NCBI GenBank assembly: GCA_030248215.1
Contig: JASANG010003945.1
Span: 20,584 to 84,583, forward strand
Direction: 5' to 3'
Length of the DNA stretch: 64,000 nt
Source of the DNA: Enoplolaimus lenunculus
Taxonomy: Eukaryota > Nematoda > Enoplea > Enoplida > Thoracostomopsidae
Part shown: piece after piece, positions 41,762-51,786 of the stretch
Layout: each line of letters starts with the position of its first letter
Numbering within the stretch: position 1 is the first letter of the stretch
Notes under the pieces: generated by a model
The model's input: the letters and a program-made list of their open reading frames with translations, nothing else
Told to the model about the DNA's origin: nothing
Databases searched by the model: none
Made by a program: the position numbers and the translations under genes

Positions 41762-41970
41762 AGCCAATGTGAAGAACAGGGGGAGGAACAGTATTATAAA
41801 CATATTCCTGAGCCGAAGCCTAAGCCGAAGCCTAGGCCTTAAGCGTGAGCATATTCCTAAGCCTGAGCCTATGCCTAAGCCTAAGCCAGGCAAAAAAATT
41901 GTCTAAACCTTAAGCTTACTCTATTCTAGTTCCACAGAAAAACGTTCCGCCCCTGATTTTTACACAGACC
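41762..41970 (+). mobile_element. GCCTAA-core MITE, subfamily 2
   Basis: It runs from AGCCAATGTGAAGAACAGGG to CCGCCCCTGATTTTTACAC. Hexamers are diverged (GAGCCGAAGCC). No clean duplication is seen. The minus-strand frame of GLGIG/RLRLRL residues is the hexamer read in frame. Confidence 0.75.
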
Positions 41971-42329
41971 TTAACACTTCACAGGGGTATAATACAAAGG
42001 CATGGATATAGTAAATTAGTAAAACATACATATTTCCTTGCAAAATTTTGTTGAGTCAAGGAAAATACTTTTATCGAACAGGAAATATAATAACTTGCTA
42101 TATCCTAGAGGTCAAAAAACTTTTTTGCACTATGTTTATACCCTACCGACGCTAGTTCCTTTGACGTTTATGTTCCATTGTTTGTTTGGGATTTGTCGAA
42201 GCTTGTTAATATTGAGTTTAGTAACATTTAAGAACGTTTCTACGAATTTAGCCGGTTATCATACACAAATGGTGCTTGACGCTTTTAATATCCCAATACG
42301 GACTGAATGTGTGAATGAATTGTATTTTC
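41971..42329. other. Stretch with an open frame of doubtful status
   Basis: A plus frame of 135 codons (42038-42445) runs into the tandem repeats that follow. It is hydrophobic in parts but has no recognisable domain, no good start and no exon borders. Confidence 0.25.
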
Positions 42330-42785
42330 AATGTGCATGGTTTTTACCGAAAACATTATATATTTCTACTGTCGAGCTTAGATTTGTTACAGTTTTAACA
42401 CTTGTTTTAACCCTTTCTCACAAGAATATTTTCTATTTCCCCTGAGACCTACTTTTATGCTAGGATTCGAACTCCAGTGATTGGTTGCATGGTTTTAACC
42501 GCAAACATTATATATTTCTGTTGTCGAGCTTAGATTTGTTACAGTTTTAACACATGTTTTAACCCTTTCTCACAAGAATATTTTCTATTTCCCCTGAGAC
42601 CTACTTTTATGCTAGGATTCGAACTCCAGTGATTGGTTGCATGGTTTTAACCGCAAACATTATATATTTCTATTGTCGAGCTTAGATTTGTTACAGTTTT
42701 AACACATGTTTTAACCCTTTCTCACATGAATATTTTCTATTTCCCCTGAGATCTATTTTTATGCTAAGGTTCGAACTCCAGTGAT
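42330..42785. repeat. 152-bp tandem repeat, three units
   Basis: Units with period 152 each hold TGCATGGTTTTAACC, AACATTATATATTTC, TCGAGCTTAGATTTG and then the TTAACCCTTTCTCAC end and B-box part of the tRNA-bearing TTAA element. The last unit runs into a full element (42711-42981). The array probably grew by duplication of one element end with its flank. Confidence 0.8.
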
Positions 42786-42981
42786 TGGATTGGGAGGCGT
42801 ATACCATCACCACTTTGCTATATGAGCTTGACGCTCGAGCCCGAGGGGGCTCTCACGTCTTGTGGTGATTTAGTACTATGTATACGTGTTGCAATTGTTA
42901 AACACAGCGCGATATATACTCTTTAACGTATATACACTGCGCTGAGTTGCCTACAGGCAACTCAATGTGAGAAGGGGTTAA
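42711..42981 (-). mobile_element. TTAA-type MITE with tRNA-like insert, copy 2
   Basis: It is 271 bp including both TTAA flanks, the same length as 31615-31885. The ends CCCTTTCTCACATG and TGTGAGAAGGGG are intact. The tRNA-like unit reads on the minus strand. Confidence 0.8.
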
Positions 42982-43007
42982 TGCATCTAACATTCGGCGC
43001 AGTATCC

Positions 43008-43225
43008 AGTGACAGATCCAGAAATTGCTGATTGAGCTTACAATATATAGTGAACAAAAACTCGTGAGCGAAAAGCGAAACGTCATTAAAATGTGATCTA
43101 AAAGAAAATAGCATACAGCACAAAAGAAAAAAATAGTAAGGTTGGCTCCTTTCGTAGTTTTCACCAGAAATTTCTCGTCATGGGCTACGCTTTTTCTCCC
43201 CGCCCTCTTTGGATCTGGTCCTGGT
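43008..43225 (+). mobile_element. Possible GGATCC/AGATCC-ended element
   Basis: CAGTGACAGATCCAG opens and TTTGGATCTGGTCCTG closes the stretch, recalling the CAGTGGCGGATCC ends. The match is weak. Confidence 0.3.
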
Positions 43226-43508
43226 AGAACTTGTGCCAGTGTAAAGGACCTTGATGTTAAGTCATAAGACAGGGAAGGAGATTTCGCTGTTAGGTACAAA
43301 CAAAAGTCTTTATGTTACACAGTGCCTTCTGCTCCTTGGAGAGTGAGATATCGCAGTGTCAAACTGTCAACTCTTGGGATTTAAAGTTTAAGATTTTTGT
43401 TTTTATTTGTATGTAAAATTCGAATTAAATATAAAAATATTGACACTATTTCATTTTGACAAGGCAAAAGCAATACCGTGTTTTGGATTAATGTTTAGTT
43501 TCTTGAAT

Positions 43509-43678
43509 TCTGTCGGGCCCGTAGCCAAGGGGAGACCAGGGGGGGCTCAGTCCCCCTGGAAAATTTTTGCCCCCCCCCAGAAGATTTTCAACCTTGCTTG
43601 TAAGTCATTGAAAGCCTTTAATTGCCCCTCTTGAAAAAATTTTAGCCTTCCCAGCAAGGTGAGCTGGCTACGGGCCTC
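43509..43678 (+). mobile_element. GGCCCGTAGCC MITE, best copy
   Basis: It runs from GGCCCGTAGCCAAGGGG to GAGCTGGCTACGGGCC, about 170 bp. Poly-G and poly-C runs sit beside CTCAGTCCCCCTGG. The interior TTGCTTGTAAGTCATTGA is shared by all copies. The target duplication was not resolved. Confidence 0.7.
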
Positions 43679-43714
43679 AAATCCGTGATGCTGTTCAAAA
43701 TTTAAGACAACTTA

Positions 43715-44008
43715 TGTTTGCGCTATACTTTTGTTGACGTGCAGCGCCGTCCGTCACTCGCACGGTACCGTCCTTAACCCGTGCGGCGCCGTCCGTCACC
43801 TATACGGCGCCGTCCGTCACCTTTCGGCGCTGTCCGTTACCGTGTGGCGCCGTCCGTTACCGTTCGACGCCGTCCGTGCGGTATCGTGCGCAAATAAGCC
43901 ACGTACGATAACGTATGGTGATGGACGGTGACGGACGGCGCCGCACGGATGACGCGTACAGTAAGGGACGGCGCCGGACGTTGCCGAACGTCAAGTATAG
44001 CGCAACCA
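43715..44008 (+). mobile_element. GC-rich foldback element with GGCGCCGTCCGT words
   Basis: The ends GTTTGCGCTATACTT and AAGTATAGCGCAAC are inverted. The left arm has about six CGCCGTCCGT words spaced 20-25 bp apart, and the right arm has the reverse (GGACGGCG). It is far more GC-rich than its surroundings. No transposase frame is present. Confidence 0.7.
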
Positions 44009-44982
44009 TTAATTGTTCAACTCTATAGCATACTGCGCATCTGCTGCGTATATTCTAACATATATTGGTTCCAATGACGTTAGTTATTTTGCGTTTACTC
44101 TCAGGTTTCAATTAATATTTATCAGTTGTAAATTTTTATATTTAATAATTTCTTTGTTGTTAATTTGTTGCTAATTTCACAGCAAGAAACTGGCAATATT
44201 TGTAATCGAATTTTGTTCATTATGTGAATCATATTTTAATGATCTATTGAAACGTTAAATTTTAGTTCAACGCTGATATGAAATACCGGCTAGATAACCT
44301 CGGTATCTATTAACAAACGCCAGAACAACGAGCAAACAACACAAAACTACGCAATAATTGTAATTCGAACGTTTTTGTAAACATTTTTTTGCGTATTTTT
44401 ACAGATTTTATTATTGAAACATCCACCCTCATCGACGCCTACTACAATCGCGTCTATTGAAGTCATAAACGTTAATTATATTATTACCTCAAACGATATT
44501 ATTTGCATCGTATATAACGAGGATGCGTTAATATTTGTTGAGGCAGGGTCAACCGAACATTTTGCATGAGATACGGGTCAACGACCATTAACCCTGGACT
44601 CGGACACAATTTGTTGCCTGGCCGAATTTTATAATATGAACGGTGGCTATGGACAACACTGGCGGAGCCATGAGGCGAAAATGCGGATGGGTATCCCAAC
44701 ATGTTGCGTATAGCAAAATGTTTCGCTTTTTTGCTAAAAATGTTTCATTACTTTGTTTCTACGGAAGAAACCCTGTTTTACGTCAGTTCTAAAATTTTCT
44801 CAGGATCAAATTAAAAACATTACGCTTGAGCTAACAATGTAATAGTAATAAAATATCGAAATAGGAGATAACAGATATTTGAATGAACGAGCTTTAAATA
44901 CTTAAGCATTGTCAGTAAATATACATATAATCTTAGGTTTAAATTTGAAAAAATTTAGTAATAACAAGATTATAATTTTCAG
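44009..44982. other. Stretch without a supported gene
   Basis: A minus ATG frame (44702-44499) is coding-like but isolated. Otherwise the DNA is AT-rich with no recognised repeat. Confidence 0.3.
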
Positions 44983-45176
44983 GGCCGATGTTACTTTTAG
45001 GGGCGCATTAACAGTAGATTAAGCGTATTCCTAAGCCTAAGCCTTAGCCTAAGCGTTGCAAAAGTGTGTTCCTAAGCCTAAGCCTAAACCCAAGCAAAAA
45101 AACGTAGTCTAAAATGTAAACATACTCTTTTACAGACCCACCAGAAACCGGGATGACCCTGAAGGTAACATGGGCC
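44983..45176 (+). mobile_element. GCCTAA-core MITE, subfamily 1
   Basis: It runs from GGCCGATGTTACTTTTAGGG to CTGAAGGTAACATGGGCC. Subfamily phrases GCGTTGCAAAAGTGTG and ACAGACCCACCAGAAACC are present. The flanks match only in part (ATTTTCAG, ATTTCGTT). Confidence 0.82.
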
Positions 45177-45602
45177 ATTTCGTTAATGTAAAATGGCAAA
45201 AAGGTGATTTTAATGGTCTGAAAGCTTGTACAGCGTTTTATAATGTGCAGGCAAGGCGCCGTCACTACCAGTAACTTGCCAGCTCATGCATATGCAGTTT
45301 GGTACACTGGTTTACGTTTCACCGCAAAGTTGCGTCATACGGAATGACTGGATTAATAAAATGGGCTGAGACTTAGGTTATGGTTCTGGTTTTGCCTAAC
45401 CCACAGCCTAAGCCTAAACTTTAATGTTAAACAGTAGTGTGTGGGGGGGCAACGTTGGTCTTGTATTAAATTAATTTTAGAAAGGAAACTATTTAATTGC
45501 ATTCAGCTGCGCCACAGTCGTTACTGTATTAAAACGCTAGCGTAAACCGCAACTGCCGTCGTGTTTGCGTTTTCTTCAAGCTTGTTTAGCCGAAAATAAC
45601 AA

Positions 45603-45818
45603 ATGTGTTTTTGTGTGATTTTTGCTTCGGATGAATGCGTATCGTCTAAAGATATCACACGCACGAGCAATTCATTTATCAATCAAATCGGCTCACTCCC
45701 GGAAATAACTTGGCTTGACAAGCCAACAGAAAAAATACGTGTGTGCTTGGACGCATTCATTTCGTCTTTTCGCGGTCCACATGGAAACTACGCTTGCAAA
45801 GTATTGCATAGCAAATAG
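45603..45818 (+). CDS. Small ATG frame, 71 codons, unknown
   Basis: ATG-started frame with mixed, protein-like composition (SSKDITRTSNSFINQIGSLP, WLDKPTEKIRVCLDAFISSF), ending in TAG. TGTTTAG 16 bases upstream of the ATG could be a splice or trans-splice acceptor. The start MCFCVIFA is short and hydrophobic but not a convincing signal peptide. No domain is recognised. It could be a single-exon peptide, the last exon of a larger gene, or chance. Confidence 0.35.
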   Translation: MCFCVIFASDECVSSKDITRTSNSFINQIGSLPEITWLDKPTEKIRVCLDAFISSFRGPHGNYACKVLHSK

Positions 45819-45957
45819 TTGAAATATAGCTATGTGGCTTTAGATCAAATCGAAAAATAACTACAGACCGGAAGTGGAAAAAATGCATCTAAATTTTTAG
45901 ACTTCTAATTTGTTTGGGTGGGTAAGAAGCGTGATGCTTACTTAAAACAAGAGTTAT

Positions 45958-46010
45958 GAAACTGGGTACATTTTGTGTAGGAAAGAATGTATCCGGCACG
46001 CGCTGTTTTT
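45958..46010 (-). repeat. TQRVPGTFF-type dispersed repeat, copy 4
   Basis: In the minus frame it reads KQRVPDTFFPTQNVPSFI. Differences from the other copies keep the amino-acid pattern VPxTFFxxxNVxS. It lies in a 108-codon minus frame (46215-45889). Confidence 0.45.
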
Positions 46011-46284
46011 TCCTCTTACACCTTTCATTAGGGGGTGTAGAAGCCATGAAACCAGACAAATACTGTTGCAATTCACGGTGTAAACCATTGTCTGCTTCGA
46101 TTTTTGATTTTAAGTTTTTGCCATTTATGATTATCGATTGTTCAAGTATGAACAAACAAGCGAAAAAACCTGGTAGTGCTATTTTTACTCGTTTGCTGAG
46201 AAACTTACTTAGCACATATATCCCTCACCCCCACTCAAATAAATTAATTCATGTCAAGTTCGACGGTTGACGTTTGTGGTAAAT

Positions 46285-46486
46285 GGCCCATGTGTAGAAC
46301 AGGCCCAGAACAGTAGTATAAGCATATCCCTAAGCCTAAAGCCTAAGCCTAAGCGCATGGATGAGCCTATTCCTAAGCCTAAGCCTAAACCTAAGCCTAA
46401 ACCTAAGCAAAAAATAGTTTAAAGCTTAAACTGACTCTATTATAGCCCATACGGAAAACGATCCGGCCCTGTTCTGAACACGGGCC
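46285..46486 (+). mobile_element. GCCTAA-core MITE, subfamily 3
   Basis: It runs from GGCCCATGTGTAGAACAGG to CCCTGTTCTGAACACGGGCC, with flanks GTGGTAAAT and GTTGTAAAT (8 of 9). Two hexamer arrays are split by GCGCATGGATGAGCC. Confidence 0.87.
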
Positions 46487-47384
46487 GTTGTAAATTGTTT
46501 TTATTTGTCGTGCAATATTCTAGCAAATAGACGACAAATTAGCGCGATGATTGAGAATCGTCCTGTGAAAAACAAAAGTTGCGAGCAAGCTAACAAATCG
46601 TTTGTAGGCTTAATTTCAATGCAATGCCTTTCAACGTTGTGTGCATACTATGTTACTTTTATGAGTAATTCCCCGCAGAGTCTTTATGACCATTTCAGGT
46701 TCTGCTTGTTACAATTTTTATAGATTGAGACATCGCTTTGATTTCTGGACAAACACATTAGTTAAGTCAGAGTGTTAAAGAGTTACGGTGTCCGTACCAC
46801 CAGGAAGTGTGCGAGTCTCTATGGAACGTGCATAAGGCCCTTGGAATCAACAATCAAAAAACCCAACCAGGGGCACAAGAAGGGTATTACGAATAGTTTA
46901 GTGATATCATCAGCTTCTCTGTAAAAGGTGTGTGTTAAACGAGCCGGTGTTGGATTCAGAAATGAAGGAAACGAGCAATAAGCGATGGGCACCGGATACT
47001 TCTTCATATCCGGATATCTGACATTTTGTATTTCGGATACCCGAAACTCGATTTTGCGTTTTTTTTGTTTCCGAGCGACATCAATTTTTTGTTTCTTAAA
47101 CACTTGTTTTAACTTGTTGCACTAAGTAACCTGACCCACAAACTGATTGTTATGAGCGTAAAACATACAAGTCTAAAAATAGTTTTTTTATTATGCAACT
47201 GCTTCAATATGCTGGGTATTCGGTTTTGAAGATTGCTACCGACTAATGAATACTTGCGTTGGCCACCTGAAGTTGAGATCAAGAAAAAAGAACCACATTG
47301 AAATATACTTCCGCTAAGTTGTACAAACATCAATTCATATTGTTTTAGTGGTGCCCCACTTTCAGCTGCAGATCCAAAGATTTC
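46487..47384. other. Stretch without a supported gene
   Basis: Frames at 46505-46723 (plus) and 47103-46819 (minus) lack exon features. The latter holds ATCCGGATATC/TATCCGGAT phrases recalling the CCGG-word elements. Confidence 0.3.
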
Positions 47385-47540
47385 TGACGGGGGGCGGGCG
47401 GTAAATGTTTTGAAACGCAATTTTTCACCAAAACCTATTCTGAGGGAAAACTTGTAAGGTAGCGACCGACCATTTTATCGCAAAAAATTTCTGACGAGGG
47501 GCGTACGAAGCCCGTGCGCATCCTCCCTCTGGATCCGCTA
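47385..47540 (-). mobile_element. CTAGCGGATCC-type element
   Basis: On the minus strand it starts ACTAGCGGATCCAGAGGG, and GTTTTGAAACGC and CCCGTCAG-type phrases lie at the other end, as in 10140-10429. Confidence 0.5.
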
Positions 47541-47754
47541 GTGTCCGCTTTCTCATTTTCAGTATTATCAGTTTACATAAGCTCACGTTTCAGCGCAAAC
47601 GCCGCTTGACAATCTAAAGTAGCCGCGGAACTAAACACCGTTTACGGAATCAAATTTTTACCTACATTTCTTAAAAGTTTTTATTTCAACAGGAAAACTT
47701 GTTCGGGTTGCTTTTAAACCCTGTATCACACGGACTGTATAGCTATTTATAGCT

Positions 47755-47835
47755 ACCTTGCGTGCAGCGCAGTGGTTAACGCCACCGGAACCCTTCTCGT
47801 ATGGTCGGGCTAAAGAAGATATTCGTTGAAGTGGC
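47755..47835 (+). mobile_element. Degenerate tRNA-like (SINE) remnant
   Basis: CAGCGCAGTGGTTAACGCC is a good A-box/D-arm match, but the expected B box is not intact. Read on the minus strand it falls in an incidental 89-codon frame. Confidence 0.35.
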
Positions 47836-48279
47836 AAAATCAAATTTTTAAAACATTTTCTGGATCCTAAAAATGATTTTAGAAGGGCTGGAACACAATA
47901 GTATGCTTTTAGCTTCTCGCGTGCCAAGTCCGAAGTAAAGACAAATGCTCCAGTTATTGCATTTTTACGATTGCACTCACGCTTAAAAAATTTTAATCGC
48001 TAAAATTTATCAGAAACATGGCATCAGTTTACCGTTTGATCTCAAAAAATTGATGTATAAAGATAAGGTTTATGGTGTGGAAGCTGGTATTTGTTTCCGT
48101 AGACATTTCCGTTATAAAAATACCGGTAATTCTGTTATTTTGCTGGTATTATTAATAGTTGTAACTCACTGTGAAAAATCATGTGTTTTTCATTACGGAT
48201 ATGCTGAAAATATTCCATTCACTAGCCTTGCATTTTCACTCAAGCTTTTGATAAAGATAAATGTTTAATTTAACAAATA

Positions 48280-48422
48280 GTTGTAATACCGGATACGTAT
48301 CTGTAAACGAAGCACGGCGAAGGGCGGGTTAAAAATAAATAACAGTCCATAACCGAATAACATGGGGGTACCTTCTGGAGAGGTCAAAAAATATCAGTAC
48401 CCCCTCTTAATTGGGTCAGTAA
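48280..48422 (+). mobile_element. Right part of a GTGACCCGAA TA-type MITE
   Basis: AATAACAGTCCATAACCGAA, CTTCTGGAGAGGTC and CCCCTCTTAATTGGGTCAG followed by TA match the right end of 26717-27126. Confidence 0.65.
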
Positions 48423-48424
48423 AC

Positions 48425-48703
48425 ATTTGAAGAACAGTGGAGCAATATGAAGTAACGTGACAGATAGTGAATTTTAGTGCAAAGCTTACATTCCAGCTCG
48501 ACAAGAGCAACCTTGCCATGATACAGTAAATATGACCGAAATGGTCAGACCAACGCCATTGCAAGGCGTTGCTTTTTAGGTATCGCACATTAATTTCTAA
48601 TGAATAAACAAATGGATTCCATATATAGTAGTAATTATTTGGTATAAAATTCGTTTAATAGCTTGTATAACCAACGTGACAATTTTGTGATAGGGCGGAT
48701 CAT
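48425..48703 (-). repeat. Inverted partner of 35062-35345
   Basis: It is the same 280-bp sequence as 35062-35345 in reverse. It starts directly after the GTGACCCGAA fragment. The family is unknown. Confidence 0.7.
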
Positions 48704-50349
48704 AGAAATTTCTTTTAAATTTACACCACCTCTGGAGGCCTTGCTATATCGCAACCCAACTTTTGACAATGGAAACAAAAAAACAGGAAAAAATTCGAAT
48801 ATTTCGCAAAATTTACAAGCAGGGCCAACATTTTTGGGTGTTAAATTTTATTCAGTTGTTCTTTGTTAAGCTATTTCGAGTGATATTCAAAAGCTGAAGA
48901 TATCGTTTTAGATAATGTCTTTTATTCTTAGTTTAAGACTAGAAAAAGCAAATATAATCAAATCGAAACTGTTTTTCAGTCTGAGATTTGGGATGAACAA
49001 CTATAAAGGTTGTTTGGCCAAATAAACGACTCATGGTCTGGCGTAGCTTTAAGTAGCACGAAGCAATACGGGTTTTGCACGAGTTAATACTGCTGGCTAG
49101 CGAAATAAATTAAGCATCGAACGATAAGAAACCGTTCAGCGCTTTCACCGAGTTTGTAATTTAAATTGAATTCCAATCCGCTTGGGATTTAAATTTCATT
49201 TGAACTCAAACTTTTCAATGGTACTAAACTGTTTTGAGGAACCAGAAGGAAATAAAACATTTGGTAAACACATAGCGTCGTATTTTGAATATATAAATTT
49301 TGTTTTAATAAATGATATATTTCTAGAATTGAGCACAGGTGCGTGAAATTACCGCTTTTTTCAAGTTTCCAGGAACTACAATCATCGAGCATAATCAGAA
49401 ATATGACTTTTGCAATTTAAACTAAAATATTAATTAATTTCTTTACAATGTTGATAAACTTGAGTAAAAATTACGTAGCGCAGTTTACCTTGAAAAAGCT
49501 ATAGAGATACTTCGGTTTTGCCTCACACCCGTCAGTCAAAATCAAATTTAAGGTTGTTTTTAAAAAATTGAACGTAATCAATGTTTTACAAAATATGTTT
49601 CAATCGCTTTGGTTTCATTAATTTGACAACAGTGTTGTTAGCGTGACCCGAGATGTTTTCGCTGGGTATATTTTGCTGTCAAATTGTTGTACTTATAGGC
49701 AGAAATATTAACTAATTAATAGTTCTGTGTAGTACTTAGTTGCTTTAATCAGGGGCTGCTGCAATTGGATGAATCGAGTAAAAATTGGCTAGACTCATTA
49801 GGTTGGTATCCAATGAACGTTAGCGATACTTTGACGCACACATCTCGACCCTACTGAAGCCCTCCAATCCACAGCATTTACCGATTTTAAACAAGACACA
49901 ATTATTTGATTAAAACAGGATGTTTACGGATAACAAATGCATCCCCCTAAATCCGCCCCTGGCCATAACAAAGTCGCGTGGGTGTGACTGTAAACAGTCA
50001 ACTCTGATATGGCTTGTATTTGTGTTATGACAACCCTTTACTAGTTTTATAAGTGCCTCCAGAGCTATTATGTCTAAGAGTGTTGGTAGGAATGAATGTG
50101 AATCGCCGTGTCTAATGGCTTGTTTACGATGTCTGATAACATAGCCTTAATTCAACCGAATTTCAAATTGAACCAGTCCAAAACGGAATTACGACTTTTG
50201 TCCGTCCAAAGATAAAACAGTTTCTCTGCTCAAGCTGAACGCCTTGTGATTTGGTAATACTTTAACATTGTACACAATTATGATTGGCTGGCCATATGTA
50301 ATTGGCTAAATAATCGGTTCTTGTTGGTTTTGAAGAGGAATTTGGATGG
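48704..50349. other. Long stretch without recognised features
   Basis: No frame with exon borders, no RNA gene and no repeat family was found. Confidence 0.3.
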
Positions 50350-50501
50350 TTATTCATACATGTGAACTAAATTGCTAGCTTACGATCTTTAATGAATTAT
50401 TTGCAACTGCAAGTTTTTCGGACGGGATTTTTGACAAAATTTGCACGTGCAAGTAGCAGCTGCAAGTTCTCGCCGCAAAAACTTGCACGTGTGAATATGG
50501 T
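50350..50501 (+). mobile_element. Right half of an E-box foldback MITE, subtype B
   Basis: TGTGAACTAAATTGCTAGC and GCAGCTGCAAGTTCTCG lead to the end ACTTGCACGTGTGAATATGG. The left arm is missing. Confidence 0.6.
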
Positions 50502-50527
50502 ATGCCCATCTGACCGTCTTTCCGTTC

Positions 50528-50790
50528 GAAAAGAATCTCAGGAACTGCTGAACCGATTTTGATAAATTTTTTTGCTTGAAAGCCAATTATCCTGGGGTGG
50601 GGTGTTAACCTCGCATTGTGGTTTTAAAATTTTAAACCGTTTATTAGCTACAGACTATTTTGCATAATTGGTTAAACCTAAATTAAGACTTTTTCTACAT
50701 TATTTCACTAATTGTTAGAGCTACAAGCACCAATCTAATTTCAGCAATAAATGATTTTTGGATGGAAGGAGTCATAATTAATTTATTAAT
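50528..50790 (+). repeat. Second copy of the repeat at 6790-7265
   Basis: CTGCTGAACCGATTTTGATA, TTAGCTACAGACTATTTTGC and AATCTAATTTCAGCAATAAA match the 5' part of the earlier copy. Confidence 0.6.
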
Positions 50791-51040
50791 AATATTTAAT
50801 CTATAATCGCCATTCGATATATCAACTGCTTCCAGTGTATCTGAATTCATTCGGGACCGCCTTTCTGACGGGGCCATATTGAGGACGAGAAATTCCGTGC
50901 CGACTACGCAGATGAAACTTACGCAATCAGCATTCGGCGGGCCAAACTTGCCATAGTTGGGAAGTCTATCACGTATTTCTTCCATTCCATAATGCGATTG
51001 CTGGTATCTCGGACTGGAATCAACATAGAAACACTTTTGC
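50780..51040 (-). CDS. Possible minus-strand exon(s), unknown product
   Basis: The middle of a 173-codon minus frame is coding-like: SSPRYQQSHYGMEEIRDRLP and NYGKFGPPNADC, then MAPSERRSRMNSDTLEAVDI. GATTCCAG before SPRY is an acceptor and GATTGC|GTAAGT is a strong donor, so one exon may be only about 90 bases long. If the donor is not used, the frame continues to about 50780. The right part of the frame (51200-51125 on the plus strand) is an unusual GC-rich patch and is probably not coding. No domain is recognised. Confidence 0.3.
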
Positions 51041-51552
51041 ATGCGAAAATTGTTTTTGAGTCTAATTTTTTGTATAATACATAAGAATCGGCGAAAAGCC
51101 TTATTTAATATATTTCGTTTACTAACCCCCCCAACCTCGCCCGCGGCGCACAGTTCTTGTGCCCTTCCCCACCCCGCCCCGCGGAACGGGGTAGGGCCCA
51201 AAGTCTTGAAAAACAATAATTCTATTGGCCTGTGCGTGTCAAACTCCTAATGCTGATTAATGTTTGTTGAAGCCGCCTAGCTGTGAGTCCGATGTTTGAT
51301 TCCTACCTTGATACAAGGTATAGAAAGGAATAGAATTTTTTAACACAAAAACGTTAATTGTTCCAGCTATTGTTAACAATACGTGCCTGATCAGCAAACT
51401 TAAGCTTATAAAGAAGTCTTATCCTAAGTCTGAGATTGCTGTCTTCTCTGTCCACAAGCTTGTCTCTGTGTAGATCCATATAATTAACAGCAGCCATTTT
51501 TTGAACATTTCAGACAGAAAAGGCTAGTTTTTGCAATACTTAAAGTTTTAAT

Positions 51553-51742
51553 AGCTCATGTTACTTTAATGGGCAACTCGTGTTCAGCGGACTATAATAG
51601 AGTACGCTTAAACATTAGACTTAAATTTTGTGCTTAGGGTTATGCTTAGGATTAGTTATATGCTTATCTTTACGCTGAGGTTTAGGTTTAAGCATACTTA
51701 TGGTAATACTATACTGTTACTTATCTCAAAGTAGCATTGACC
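51553..51742 (-). mobile_element. Diverged GCCTAA-core MITE, subfamily 1
   Basis: CTCATGTTACTTTAATGGG opens it, TTAGG phrases fill the core, and CTCAAAGTAGCATTGACC closes it. It is strongly diverged. It ends 45 bases before the receptor start codon, so it probably overlaps that gene's promoter or 5' leader. Confidence 0.65.
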
Positions 51743-51786
51743 GTCTTTAGTTGTAATATAATATATTAACGGTACCATAATTCAAT

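Noticed and set aside
42038-42445. 135-codon plus frame as a membrane protein gene
   Set aside because: It runs into the 152-bp tandem units, has no convincing start and matches no helix pattern I know.
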